Of a DNA stretch of 64,000 bases, positions 35,935-48,180 are shown piece after piece. Where the stretch lies: positions 59,374,858 to 59,438,857 of the forward strand of contig ML677334.1 of the NCBI GenBank assembly GCA_007922305.1, in the 5' to 3' direction. The notes below the pieces were generated by a model, which was given only the letters and a program-made list of their open reading frames with translations, was not told where the DNA came from and ran no database searches. Made by a program: the position numbers and the translations under genes. How positions within the stretch are numbered: position 1 is the stretch's first letter; each line of letters starts with the position of its first letter. The stretch is from Dermatemys mawii. Taxonomy: Eukaryota > Chordata > Testudines > Dermatemydidae.

Positions 35935-37898
35935 ATTACATTTCAATGATCAAGCATTTTAAGTCAATGATTCTCTTTTATTATTCTTTTGCCACCAGCC
36001 CTGACATGGAGGCAGGCTAAGCCAAAAGTCTGCACATTCAAAATGTGGTTTGATACAGATACATAATGTTGATGACTTTATACAGAATTAGAAGTTGTAA
36101 AGACAGATTCCCAAATTGTCACAGAGATTTTGTGGCCATAGTCCTCAAATGGGGTGAGGAAACTCCCATTGAACCCTTGGTTTGAACTTAAGTAACTGAA
36201 GTGTAGAAGCAATATGTATTTTTCTTAAAGCAAGATTTTGTTTGTTTTCTGTTCAGAATTTATAAATAAGGAAGGTAAGAAAATATCATCCTCTGTATTT
36301 CATTAAAGGCCAAATTGTGGGGGGCTTTAATTTACTTGAGTGAGCTGACTGAAATCAGTGGGATTATTCATGGTGTAAGTGCTCACCAATAATGTGACTA
36401 CTTAAAAAAAAATCCAACTATTTTTCTTGACTAAAGTAAGTGGAAGAATACTAAGCCCAAAAGGAGTGATCAGTATCACAGCAGATAAACAGATGTGGCT
36501 CGGATCATAATTCTCAATCAGTCATGCTCTAGAGTAGAGCCAATAAACCACTGTCATAACCAACTGGACATCTTCATTCAGGTAACAATAATATTAACTA
36601 GCATTTCCCTGCATGATTATTAGGAAGGCACAGCTGTGTCTTATCTTTGTCTTGCTATTTTTATTCATTGTTTCCATGTAATTGTGCAAAAACGTTTAAC
36701 CCATCTGCTTGTTCTTTCTGTTATCCCTAACCCTATGAACCCTGTCTTTCTATTTCTGTCCCTTTCCTTATAAGATAAAGATAAATACATCATATAATAC
36801 TGCATTGCAGCTGTCACTTGACTTTGCAGATTCCTGGACATTTCCTTATGCTACTCAGTCTATTTGAGTAACATCTAAAAGCTATTCCATAGGGAAAATA
36901 ACCTTTCCATGTAAGTGACTGTGTATGTCTTATATCACACACTTAGCATTAATGTCTAACAAGAAAAATTCTAATGAATGGTACGTCAAACATCACAATC
37001 CAATTTCCCCCCTTGTGTCCAACTGTTTCCATCAAGAGCAATCCTTTGGCAAAATTGTATCCACTTTATTCAATTCCTTAACTAGTTCTGCTTTAAGGTT
37101 GTGTACCTTGTGATACTCCACTCTCACATCTCACTCTTCTTCACTTGCTTTTGCAGTTCCATTGTTTGAAGCTTCTACAGCAAGAATTATGTTTCTATCA
37201 AATAGTGTCTGCCTAGCCAAGATCATTTAAACATAAATGTGCAAGTGTTCAGCTGAGCATAGACAGAGTGTAAAGATTCTATCTTAACATTCCAAATTTA
37301 CTCCGTATAATCTCTCTCAATCTGCATTTAAAGATAATGAACTGTATTGAGTAGGAAAACATGCAAATGTACTTAAAGGAATATTTTAAAATGACTCACG
37401 AGTCATGACTTAGTACAATGGCCAGGATGAAGGGGCTGGAATGCTGATATGATCTTTCAGCACTACGGCAATACAAATAAATATATTTATAAATATTAGT
37501 GTTAGAGTATACCCTGTCATCACACTTTCCGTTCTTTTTGCAGAGGAAGATGTAAAATCAAGGACAAATGAAGCATGTTGGCAATAAAGCTTTAAATGAT
37601 TGATGTTTAAGTGCAGACGATTGCTTTAAAAGAATGTTCAAATGGTGCTCTGAAATACATTACTTTCTTATATCCTGGTTTGTCTTTAAAGTGTTGTCAT
37701 CAATTGGCTTTAAAAAAAATTGACCTATCTTGAAAATTGTTCAGTTTTTTAAATTCTACCTTACGGTTTCAAACTGGTCACTGGCAAAGTTCAAAATTAT
37801 AATAGATCAGCCCCCTAAACATTGACAGAATATACAATTCCTCTTAAACAAAGGTTTTGTGAATTGCCAAACCACCTCTGTAGTGCCCCTATTTAACA
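35935..37898. other. Unassigned non-coding stretch
   Basis: AT-rich, with no recognised gene or bounded transposon. About 37510-37730 contains low-repeat, homeobox-like words (AAATGATTGATG, CATCAATTGG) and could be a conserved element, but the evidence is thin. Confidence 0.3.
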
Positions 37899-37908
37899 AG
37901 GAATTTTA

Positions 37909-39213
37909 GAGTGGATAAAAATTGACTTTAAAACATCAGATTTTTAAAAAATTAAATTACTTTTTCTTTTTAAAAATAAACCTATTTAAAATTTAATTTG
38001 AAATTATAACAATCTATGTTAAGGCCTAAACTCACTATAACCTATTGAAATCATTTAATTTAAATTTAAAAATTAATATTCAGCAGTACTTGGTTGCTGC
38101 TGAACTTTATTTAAAAGTCAAAGCACTGAACTAGTAGAAGTCATGGCTAAGCACCTGGAAACAGAGCTTGCTGAAGTGCATGCTAAATCAACTTTTGACA
38201 GCATTAACCTCTTCTTCAGGTGCAGAGAGTATATTTTCTTCATTTCACTTTATTCAGCTAGCTCAGTTCACTGCCTAGCTCATTCAGTTAAGAAAGTGAT
38301 TGGGAGTTGACGCAGCAGAAAAACTGTTTTCCTCTTACAGTCTGTGAATACTAATAGATGTGAGAGGATGACATCTATTAGTTTTAAAATCTTGAAGGAC
38401 ATGGTAACCAGAAACATTCCATTCAATTAATAACTAGAGATAATACTTCCATTGTTTAACAGATCATTAGTTTAAAATGCAAAACATGTTTTGATAAACT
38501 TTTTCTTATGTAGTTTTTATTTAACTATTTTTGCATGCTGTCTGCACATTTTTATCCAAATAGAGCTTTTACAAATCACAAACAAAAGAATTAATTCAAT
38601 AAATAAAGGTGTCTGCCATTTTCTAACTTAACAGAGAAATGTAAAAATTATGAACCTGAACTAATGTACTTAAACAGTTATATAGCATAACATACATGTT
38701 GGCCTAAACTGTTTACACTTACAATTTAGGCCAACATAGTTGCAACACTCAGGAGAGTGAGAAATCCACATCTCTGTGTGCCATAGCTATGCCAAGCTAA
38801 GTTAACAAAAGAATATTTTTGTCAATCCACCTACTATTGCTTGGGAAGATGGAGTTCCTACAGTGATGGAAAGACCCTTTCTGTTACCCTACTCTGCATC
38901 TACATTCCAGGGTTACAGTAGCACAGCTACGGTATATAGCTTTGCTGCTATAGCACCTGTAGTTTAGACATGGCCATGTCTACATCATCCTGGTTAGCAA
39001 AAATAAATACCAAATTTAGTATAAAGGCTATGTTTAGCTGCAAATCAACATGTTTTAATGGTTACCAACCAATGAGAATCAACTGTTCCTTAGGAAAATA
39101 ATGAAAAAGTACAAATGCCAGATGAGATTAAAATCAATTATTTAAACCAAGGTTTCTTGCTTGCTGATTTAAATCCTGATTAAAATTGGTTTGATTTAAA
39201 TCAGTCCACCGGG
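37909..39213. mobile_element. hAT-like non-autonomous element with exact 10-bp flanking repeat
   Basis: The right end reads TTTGATTTAAATCAGTCCACC, and the left end GAGTGGATAAAAATTGAC is a degraded inverted copy. AGGAATTTTA is found exactly on both sides (37899-37908 and 39214-39223), containing the 8-bp duplication of a hAT insertion. The GATTTAAATCA-type ends are known to me from abundant turtle elements. The interior has no transposase and hosts another MITE at about 38700-38980. Confidence 0.65.
38700..38980. mobile_element. Nested MITE
   Basis: The segment from GGCCTAAACTGTTTACACTT to GTAGTTTAGACATGGCC, with ATTTAGGCCAACATAG and CTACAGTGATGGAAAGACCC inside, follows the layout of a common turtle MITE. 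The ends are too diverged to define a target duplication. It lies inside the 37909-39213 element and is therefore younger than it. Confidence 0.5.
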
Positions 39214-39229
39214 AGGAATTTTAAGGCAA

Positions 39230-40919
39230 AAATCACAATAAAGCTAAAATTAAAGTACTCATATTAGTATAGACAGAGCAAAGTATACAAAAGTGATCTT
39301 AACTGAGGTAAATAACTCATTTTGTCTAAACTAATTATCTTTTGACACTTTTCTAATGTATCCAACACCTTGGCATCTGAGCAAGGTTTGAGGTATATTC
39401 CCCACACCCTCAAATCCTAGCCACAAATTTATTTAAAAAAACCCCAAACCCCAAACTTTTCTGAGGGTTTTGTTGTTGTTTTTTTTGGTCTGGCTAAAAT
39501 TTGCTCTTTAATCTGTGCTTTTCTGAGACCAAACTTGACACTGACCCTTACCCTAAAATGGAGAAATAACACAGATTGTAAATACTGTGGGAGACTGATC
39601 AATTGGTGGTTTCTGCTCATTTCTCTTGTACCATACATGCACTGTTTTAAAGATAATTTTTCTCTTAAGTTCAGAGGTATTTTGAAACAAGGAAGACAAG
39701 TTTTAAACATCAAAGACCAGTTCTCTGGCCCTTACTCTATTGCTTCTTTTCTAGTTCCATGCCGCAAAGGGGCCAGATGGCTGTTTCAAGGCAGCTGGGC
39801 TTTCCCCTTGCGTAGAAGACTGCATGGGTGGTGTTGCCCTCTCCAGCACTGGTGGGGGAGGTGTATGGACCCTTCCACCATTAGGGGGTTTGGGTTGGTA
39901 TCTGCCTGTCTCTCAGGGGCAGAAGTGGGGAATGACAAGAGTGCACACTGCTCCAGCTATTCTTATTGGGATAACATTATCTAGGGCGCTGTTACACACA
40001 CACCCGCACATGTTAGGTAAGCAATCTCAGGCCTACAACTTATCCAAGGCTGAGGAAGCACAAACACCACCTTTGCCATCCGCCACACTCCCATCAGGAG
40101 TGCAAGGGAGATGATAGTAATAAAAGCATTTATTTAAATCTTACCACTTCATTGTGAAGATTGAGACAGGGTTTACATAGGAAATGAATGCTTTTAAATG
40201 CATAAACATACATGAGTCCACAGTCACAGCATGTTTTGCCTGTTTTATGTACCACTGAAAAGACCTGGTGGGGGGTGGGGGTGCGCACGTGTATGCTATG
40301 CTTCCACAAATTAGATTTAACAGTCTGGACAATGGGATTTGTGCATTCCTTATTGACAGAGCTGGAATTCTCCACAGACCCTGATTTATGGTGGTAACAA
40401 AATAAAAACTTCATCCCTTTGTGTTCCCAAAATAACTGGCTGGCAAGAAAAGAGAGAGAAATTGGAGGAAGAATCAGCATCTCACTGCAGTTTGGTTGCT
40501 TTTGTGCCACTGAACAGTGACATCATTTCTGTTCTCAAGTCACGGTCACCGGAAAAGAAGGGAAGATAGATACAAGGATACAACAAAATATGATTTTTCC
40601 CCATGAACATATGCTTTTATGACCCTGCTATCAAAGCAGTTTGAATGAAAGGCCAGATCCTCAGCTGATGTCAACATCTCTAGTGAACTCAACAGAGCTG
40701 CACTGAGTTATTCTAACTGAGGCTTTCCACACCATTTTCACATTCAGATCTGTGTGGCCAGCATTCTACAAAGCAGCAGCTTGCTATGAGCATTAAACAC
40801 ACTGCATAACAAGTGTTTCTAACATTTCATTTCATATATTTAATTTGATCCAGATCTGGGTTTAGACCAACAGAAACAAGCCTTGATTGTATTACTGCCT
40901 TGTTAATTTATTTAGCACC
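39230..40919. other. Unassigned non-coding stretch
   Basis: I recognise no gene. The overlapping frames at 39535-40114 and 40130-40510 encode no known domain. GCCAGATCCTCAGCTGATG near 40652 is one member of the palindromic repeat family. Confidence 0.35.
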
Positions 40920-41539
40920 TCAGGGTATGTCTACACTGCTCACTAAGCCCAGGGCTATGTGACCCTTGCCTGCAGACTCGATGTTTCCAAGCCCGTGCTT
41001 GAGCCACGACACTGCACTAGACATCCAGGCCTTACAACTGTGCTGATGCATCCATACTGCACTATACAGACCCAAGTCAGAACTTCAGCTTCTGTGGGAG
41101 TATTCTATCCTGTCCCAGGGTTTCTAGCACCAGTGCCTGCTTAAGCTGCGCTAGGGCTTGTTTCATAGTGGGTTGTGGGAGAACTTGTCTGTCCCTTCTG
41201 CGGGAGGTGACTAGAAGTGTTTTGAGTGGTTTTAGCCTAGGAACACATCCAGCCAAGTTATGTGACCCCACACGCTCCCAGCAGCTGGAGCCATCAACAC
41301 AGCTCCTTCCCCATGGAAGAACTTCTCCACCTCATGCTCTCAGTCCTATTCTGGGAAACAAAGCAAAACGCTCCTGGATATTTAGGCAGCTGTTTGTGAA
41401 CTGTCAAAGGCATCTCTGGAAAGAGCATACTCTGACACAGCTGATGCTGCTCATGCCTGTTGCTTTAGCTGCAGATTCCTCACATGTAGACTAGTGCTTC
41501 TGGAGCAAGGCCATAAGCAGAGACTTGCAGAATCCATTG

Positions 41540-42085
41540 TCATGTGGACCTGGGATGACGAACAGTGGATCCAGAATTTTCACAGGAAAAAGCAGATGTT
41601 CCTGAAGGTTTGAGATTAGCCTGTCCCCACCTTCCAGTACAAGGACACCCACATGAGGGAGGCCAGGCTGGTCCAAAAGCAGGTTGCTATAGTTTTCTGG
41701 AAGCTGACTACCCTAGACGGCTACAGGTCCATGGCTAATCAGTTTGTAGTTCCCAAATCAAATGTGGGGGGTGTTGGGGCAGAGGTTTGCAAGGCAATCA
41801 GGACTGCGATTTACTCCAAATCGTGGACATTAAAAATGTTCCTGAAATTACTGGTGGTTTTGAGATAATGGCCTTTCTGAACTGGTCCAAGGCCATGGAA
41901 ATCACATGCCTATAGTTTGCCCTCTGCATGGAGCATGAGTACATAAACTGCAGAGTATTGCTCCATTGGTGTGCAGGTCCTGCTCAACCACAGGGACAGA
42001 TTCTTGGTCACTAACCTGGGATGCACTTATAGGGTGCATAATGCCAGTGTGTTCTGGAGATGAGGACTTTGCCTTCATGGACAAG
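41540..42085 (+). pseudogene. Harbinger transposase (HARBI1-like) pseudogene
   Basis: The N-terminal WDDEQWIQNF (near 41550) leads to MREARLVQKQVAIVFWKLTTLDGYRSMANQF (41653 onward), the conserved helix-turn-helix-like region, then EVCKAI. Further on, HGNHMPIVCPLHGA (41894 onward) sits where the family has DGTHIPI, so the first catalytic Asp has become His. Near 42036, VHNASVFW replaces a VHDARVF block, so the second Asp is Asn. Stops and frameshifts separate the pieces. It is inactive. Confidence 0.75.
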
Positions 42086-42739
42086 CTGGGAGATTATTCC
42101 CACTGAATGACATTATTATAAATGGAATCATTGTCCCCACTGTTATTCTAGGTAACCCTGATTACCCCCTGCTGCCACTGCTTATGAAAACATGCTCTGA
42201 GGATGCGGGATGGGGTGTGTTCATATGGCGGACTGAAATCCCATTGGCTCTGCCTTCAGAACCATTTGGATGCCAGCGTTAATGTAGTCCACCTTATTGG
42301 GCCTGCTGTCCACACAGACCTTGTGCAGAACACCGGAGGAACTGATTGGTGCTGTAACCATGTGCACAATGGAAATGAGGGAATGAAATAGTATTTGAAG
42401 TTGTGCTGTATATGGGAGTAGGGCAGCTGTGGAAAGAATTTTGTAAATGTGTTGTTATTATGAATTCCATAAACACATGGATAACCTCTTCATAAATCTG
42501 GTCACTACTGGCCATAAACTCAGTGTATGGATTATGATGATGACAGTGTATAAATTTTTATTATGCAAAATACTGAGACAGGCATGTGATGACATTCTTT
42601 ACAGTTGGTGTCACTTTTAACATCACATCTAATAAAACTTGCTGTTATAGCCTGGTGTAAAATCAACCCTGTATTTTATATAGGTATTTACCTACCAGCA
42701 TAAGAACCCAAAAGGCAGACTAGCTTCCATCAAAACATA

Positions 42740-43060
42740 GAGCTTAATAAACAAACTCAGTACCAAAGTAATGAAAGGTCCAGGTTCCCAGCTATTCCTG
42801 GGAGCCTTCTCTGTTCCCCTTGGCCTTCCTTGTGCGTTTTGTATGTGCAAGTACGATAAGGAGTGTTACCCATACTCTCCCTGAAGGGGTTAATGTAGGC
42901 CAGAGGGGCCAGTTAGCCTATAAGGTTGCAAGAAAGCAGGGGGATAGTTAGGCTGACAGGCAATTCTTAATGATGGAGCCCAGCTGGGGAGAACTGACAG
43001 GACTTCTATAAAGCCCGGGAGCTGGTGGCAGAAAGGGACTGTGGGGAAGTAATCTGCAGT
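42740..43060. repeat. Possible partial LTR between the two Harbinger remnants
   Basis: GAAGGGGTTAATGTAGGCC followed by CAATTCTTAATGATGGAGCC and TTCTATAAAGCCCGGGAGC resembles a turtle LTR family with a TATA-like TATAAAGC. No ends or duplications can be placed. It may mark the junction where the right-hand Harbinger remnant was truncated. Confidence 0.35.
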
Positions 43061-43380
43061 CACTTCCTGGGGGAAGGGAGGTGTGTTTGGGGATATGGAA
43101 TTGAGCAGGATGCGATTAATGGCCCTGCACACTTCCATCAGCATGAGTCCAACGGTCAAATTTCCCACTCCAAACTGGTTAGCGATCGATCGGTAGCAGT
43201 CTGGAGTAGCCAGTTTCTACAGTGCAATCGCCACACATTTCTCTAGCAGCAGGGCAGCTCTCATTCTTGTGTCCTTGTGCTACAGGGCTGGAGTGAGTTC
43301 ATCACACAATCCCATGAATGTGGCTTTCCTCATCCAAAAGTTCTGTAGCCACTGCTCGTCATTCCAGACAATCACAACAG
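43060..43380 (-). pseudogene. Second Harbinger transposase pseudogene, inverted
   Basis: Minus-strand translation gives NDEQWLQNFWMRKATFMGLCDELTPAL (43280-43360), then a RMRAALLLEKCVAIAL block and NQFGVGNLTVGLMLMEVCRAINRILL (to about 43085). This is the N-terminal and helix-turn-helix part of a HARBI1-type transposase. The catalytic DDE region is absent, and the frame runs into unrelated sequence. It faces the plus-strand copy at 41540. Confidence 0.7.
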
Positions 43381-43961
43381 TGTGACAGTGCTTGTTCCCC
43401 AAGCCAAAAAGCTGCATTCCACTGTGGGCAGCACCTCTGTGAATGCCACAAGCATCTGTCATAGTTACTATGCGTGGCGAGTTCACTGTTGCACTCCTCT
43501 TGCCTTTGTAGTTTAAGGAATTACTCAAGTGCCACTCGTGACGTGTTAGTGTGAGCAAGCAGCATATTGGTCAACAGTTGGGATCCATTCTTGCAGACCA
43601 GAAAGGCAGAGCAGAGCGTGCAGTACACAATTTGTTGAAATTGGCGCCAAATGCAGATGGAAGCACAGGGATTGCTGGGACACAAAGCAATGCATCACAG
43701 GGCATTGGGACAGGACCCAGGATGCCCTGCAACCCCTTCTGCCTTCCCACAACTCTTAGCGGCAGAAGAGGAAGAGATGTTCTGTGGGATAGCTGCCCAG
43801 AGTACACCGCTCCGAATACCATTGCAAGTGCTGCAAATGTGAACACGATATTGCGCAGGCAGCTAACAGTGTGAACACACAACAGAGGTTTCCCTTCAGC
43901 GCTCTCTGAGCAGCGCTGTAACTGCCGGTGCTGTAACTCTGCCAGTGTAGACATACCCTTA

Positions 43962-45676
43962 GTTAATGAAAGGAGCAATGAACACGTATCTCAATGGAAT
44001 GAACTCTGTTTGTAGCTTGGTTTCACAGACACTTGGGGCATAGGTGCCACAGTGCTAGGAGAATGAGGGATATTTTAGATACATTAATGCCAACTCAAGT
44101 TAAGACATGAAAACCAAAATATCCAAGTGTGGTTCACTAAGTAAGGCACCTAACTACATATCCAGGCACCTATATAAAATGGCTTGATTTTTAGAGGCGT
44201 TGAGCACTTGCAGCTCCCATTCACTTCTGGGGGTGCGACTACCCAGGACTTCCATAAATCAGGCTACTTTAACACAGGTTCCTAAGGATGGAGTTAGGTG
44301 CTTTAGGCAACACTATGTGAAAAATTTGCCCTTACTTTACATCCACGCAGGTGGGAGCAATAAGGGTGCATCCAACACAGAGGATGCACTACATGCAGTG
44401 GGAGAGGAGGTCAGGGGACACTATCAGGAGAGAGGATGACACGCAGTCTGAGGGTGGAAAATAAATGACTTCTGGAACAGAGGAGACGGTGACTGGGTGG
44501 GTGTAAAATACGGACAGCTCCAGCAAAGAATATGTTAGATGCTCAGCGTGGGAGAAATGAGGACATCTCCAGCACAGAGGCTTTTACAGAGACTGAGAAC
44601 CTGATCCTCAGCTGCTGTCTGTTGCTGAGTGAAATCAGGGCACCTCCGGCAAAGAGGCTGCAGATACCACACACAGTAAGTGGATGTTTTGGGGAGGAGA
44701 GAAATGAAAGCCTGGTCTGCCGTCCTTAACTCAGAGGGAATCCCCTCCACTGGGCTGCAGCTGCCAACATGCACTGTGCTTAGAGAAAGCCAACATGGGG
44801 GCAATGCTCAGAAAAACAAAATCGCTCCTTCAAAGCCTGGCAGAGGCTGCAAAGCCGCTGTCTCATGGCTGGGGCTGGTCTGGCTCAGGCTCAGGCTTAC
44901 CCCTGCTTAGCACATAGTGGCCCCGTGAACTGGGAAGTGCATAGGACCCTCCATTCACACAGCACACACAGCTGATCCAGGAGATGCAAGGAGGACGGCA
45001 GCAGGAGTGGAAGGAGGATGGAGGAGGCAATGCAAGGCAATGTACAGTAAGTGGCAAAGTCAGCAGGAAACAGTCAGCCCACCTTCTGCAAATTGCACCT
45101 GCCTCCAAATGTGCCTGTTTGTGATCTTAGCTTCTGGCAATGAAATCTATGGGTTGCAAGTTCTGAGGGCTATAAAACACTCTGAAATCTATGGGCTGTA
45201 AATTGTGAAGGCTGACATACCCTTCAGACAGTGCCTACACTTCAGTTTGCTCCCTTGAGCCCTGATTTACAGCTGATTCCATTTTTATACTATTGTATTT
45301 CCACTTAAATAATTGTTTTCCACTGAAATGTATGTAATTTACCTATGTAAAATTGGAGTAAAGCCATGGCACATCAGGCTCTTGGTCCATAAGTAGGTAC
45401 ACACAGCGAGGTATTTGTACACCACTCAGGAAACACTCACACATCTGTTTTCAGCTCTGTTCCACAGCAAGGCACTTTCTGAGTGGTATCAATCTAATAT
45501 TCTTCCTAAATCTGATCCTCCATTTGATTTAAACTTTTTCTGGCTTTGCATGCACACTTCAAACTGAAATCAGTCGCTCTCGGCCAGACTGAAATACCTA
45601 TTCTCAAAGTGAATAATACTTTACTCCACAAGTAGTGTCATTGATTTCAGTGGGACTACATCTGGAGTCCTGTGTT
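43962..45676. other. Unassigned non-coding stretch
   Basis: No gene is recognised. ACTCCACAAGTAGTGTCATT and ATTTCAGTGGGACTAC near 45620-45660 belong to the old palindromic repeat family. The purine-rich segment 44340-44720 has tandem-like GGACATCTCCAGCACAGAGG variants with no clear period. Confidence 0.35.
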
Positions 45677-45681
45677 ATCTG

Positions 45682-46608
45682 TGTCAAGGCTGATTCCCCA
45701 CTCTGACCCTTTGAGTGCAGAAGGTGGGGGCCCATAAGGATTCTAAAAATTAATACTGGCCATTCCAGGCTTGTATTAAACTTCCAAGATTACAACTTTT
45801 TTCTGACCTTGGATGGGTAGATGCTGCCACCACCAAAGTGCAAAAACCCCTTTGAGAACCCAGGAAGGACACTTGGGAATTCCTTCCTGTCAGGTACCCT
45901 CAAGCCCTTTCACCCTCCACTCCCTTCCGGGGAGGAGCTGAGAAAGAAAACAAAAGAAATCATCTGTTGCCACCAGCTAATTAAACAACATGCACAAACC
46001 TCTTAGGGACACAAAAATCCAATCCTATTCTTAGAAACAATAAATATTAGTAAAAACAAAAGGAAAGAAAATACATCCTGTAACTTAGGTTTTTTTCTAG
46101 TTAAAAAAAAAAACAATTACAAGGATTAAGCATCAAGATAGTTTCTTGAGGTCCAGTTTAAAGGTTACAAGCAAAACAAAAGCACCTGGGATTAGCACAG
46201 AGGAGTCCACAAACCATAAAGAAATAAAAGAGAGAAATCTAATTGTGTCTTCCTGGACATTTCCTGAGCTACTTAAATATCTGGGGTTTCAAACAAGTAA
46301 TTTCTAGGTATGACCTGGTGCTTCTTCATACCTGGCCCAAAGCTTTTTACAGTATAGTTCCAGCCCTGTCTCTCTCGCTGAGAGAACAACACAGACAGAC
46401 AAAGGGGAAGTTTTTTCCTCCAATTTAAAAAAATTCTAGCCTTCCCATTGGCTCTTTTGGTCAGATGCCCACTCCCTTCCTTTTACCAATGGACTTTTTA
46501 ACTCTTTACAGGTAAAGCAAGTAGAGAACAGCTACTAACAGGGGGTTTATAGCTAACTGGCTGGTTGGGTGTCTATAAAAGGGAGCTTCAACCCCCCTTT
46601 ATTTATCA
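45682..46608 (-). mobile_element. Solo LTR, candidate 5-bp duplication ATCTG
   Basis: In plus coordinates it starts TGTCAAGGCTG and ends ATTTATCA. On the minus strand there is a TATA box (TTTTATAGACACC) near 46571-46583 close to the start. ATCTG lies at 45677-45681 and 46611-46615, two bases beyond the apparent right end, so the edge may be mutated. I recognise the body (GGTGGGGGCCCATAAGG, GGATGGGTAGATGCTGCC, GGTCAGATGCCCACTCCC) as an abundant turtle LTR. No internal region is attached. Confidence 0.7.
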
Positions 46609-46639
46609 AAATCTGTTTTTCAGTTTTTAGAATAGAGAG

Positions 46640-48180
46640 AGATAAACAGTGATGTCTCCCAGGAATCTGTACTTGGAGTAGTACTGCTCAACATATTTAT
46701 AAATGATCTGGAAAAAGGGGTAAATAGTGAGGTGAAACAAAATTACGCAAGACAGTGAAGTCCAAAGCAGATTGCGAAGAATTACAAAGGGATCTTACAA
46801 AACTGGGTGATTGGGCAACAAAATGGCAGATGAAATTCAATGGTCATAAATGCAAAGTAATGCACAATGGAAAACATAATCCCAACTATAATACAAAATG
46901 ATGGGATCCAAAGTATCTGTTACCACTCAAGAAAGAGATCTTGGAGTTACTGTGGATAATATTTTGCAAACATCAGCTCAATATGTAGCAGCAGTTTAAA
47001 AAAAGAGCTGAGTGTTAGGAATCATAAGGAAAGGCATAGATATTAAGACAGAAAACATTGCAAAGCCACTATATAAATCCATGGTATGGTATGCCCAAAC
47101 CTTGAACACCATGTGCAGTTCTAGTCACCTCATCTCAAAAAAGATATATTAGAATTGGAAAAGAGACAGAGAATGGGAACTCAAAAGATTAGGGGTATGG
47201 AACCACTTCCATATGAGGAGAGATTAAAAAGACTGAGACTTTTCAGCTTGGGAAAAGAGACAACTAAGAGGGGATATTATAGAAGTCTTTAAAATCATGA
47301 ATTGTGTGAAGAAAGGGAATAACGAAGTGTTATTTACTTCTTCACATAACACAAGAACCGGCGTAACCCAATGAAATTAATAGGCAGCAGATTGAAAACA
47401 AACAAAAGAAAATACTTCTTGTAACGAGGCAGATATCCCGCTCCTGGGAAAAAGGGGTAGGTTGATTGGGGAAGCAGCCACAACCGTGGCCACACCTAAT
47501 CAGGCCACAGCAGACCCTGATAAATGGGCTAAGGGAGGAGCTAGGTCAGTCTCTTTCTCTAGCTGTAGAGAGAGAAGGGCCTAGCTGCCTGGGAGCACAA
47601 GGTACTGGAAATAGAGCAGTGTGAGGGAAGGGTGAGCAGAGCTGGTGAGCTCCAGCCTTGCAATTCCCCAGACTGAGGCTTTGGTAAAGGCCTACGGAGA
47701 TACTGGGGCTGCAGGGAAAGGCAACTGATCCAACCCCCTTGCCTGTGCTGAGTGGCCGTTACAGACTGCAGTTTGCCCCAGTGAAAAGGGGCTAGATGAC
47801 AACTAGCAGTAGTCACTGAGGCAAAGTGGGCCTAGAGGGCTTTTGGTTCCCCTTGGAGGGGAGATCCAGAGTGTGGTAGTACTGTTGGGGCAGAACCCCA
47901 AGGTAAAGGGCACCAGGGTCTGAGACGGACATAGGGGGCCTGAGTCAGGTGAGCCACTGGCTAGCGGAGGGTGTTCTGAGGCTGGAAAAGAGCTAATTCC
48001 CAGATGACCAGCAGGAGGTGCTACACTGGTGAGAGCTGATCTGCTACACTTCATACAATGTGCAGTCAGCCTGCAGAACCTGTTGCCAGGGGATGCTGTG
48101 AAGGTCAAAATTACTAGATAAATTCATGGAGGATAGGTCTGTCAATGGCTATTAGCAATGTGATATTTTCTGCCTTATCA
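46640..48180 (+). mobile_element. CR1 LINE 3' fragment, split by an LTR
   Basis: Plus-strand sequence encodes pieces of the CR1 reverse-transcriptase C-terminal half: LGDWATKWQMKFN-type wording at about 46805, ERDLGVTVDN at about 46935, EERLKRLRLFSLGKE at about 47215 and MEDRSVNGY at about 48128. The catalytic motif area is damaged. The element stops at 47414 and resumes at 48049, where an LTR was inserted. The 3' part joins an oppositely oriented CR1 at about 48180. Confidence 0.75.
47420..48048 (+). mobile_element. Solo LTR inserted in CR1, near 5-bp duplication
   Basis: The 629-bp block begins TGTAACGAGG and ends CTGCTACA. CTTCT (47415-47419) and CTTCA (48049-48053) flank it, and the CR1 reading resumes across the junction, which fixes both borders. 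A TATA-like GATAAATGGGC lies near 47518. The ending GCAGGAGGTGCTACACTGG is like that of a turtle LTR family that I recognise. No internal region is present. Confidence 0.7.

Larger units (their letters stand above)
40923..43958. mobile_element. PIF/Harbinger region: two inverted remnants between perfect 15-bp ends
   Basis: GGGTATGTCTACACT (40923-40937) and its exact reverse complement (43944-43958) bound 3036 bp, flanked by TCA (40920-40922) and TTA (43959-43961), close to the Harbinger TTA/TNA target. Inside, a plus-strand transposase pseudogene reads inward from the left and a minus-strand one reads inward from the right, so the two are tail to tail. The subterminal sequences differ, the right resembling the AGCGCTGTAACTGC subfamily. 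This suggests two separate elements that have each lost their inner end, rather than one intact transposon. Confidence 0.6.
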
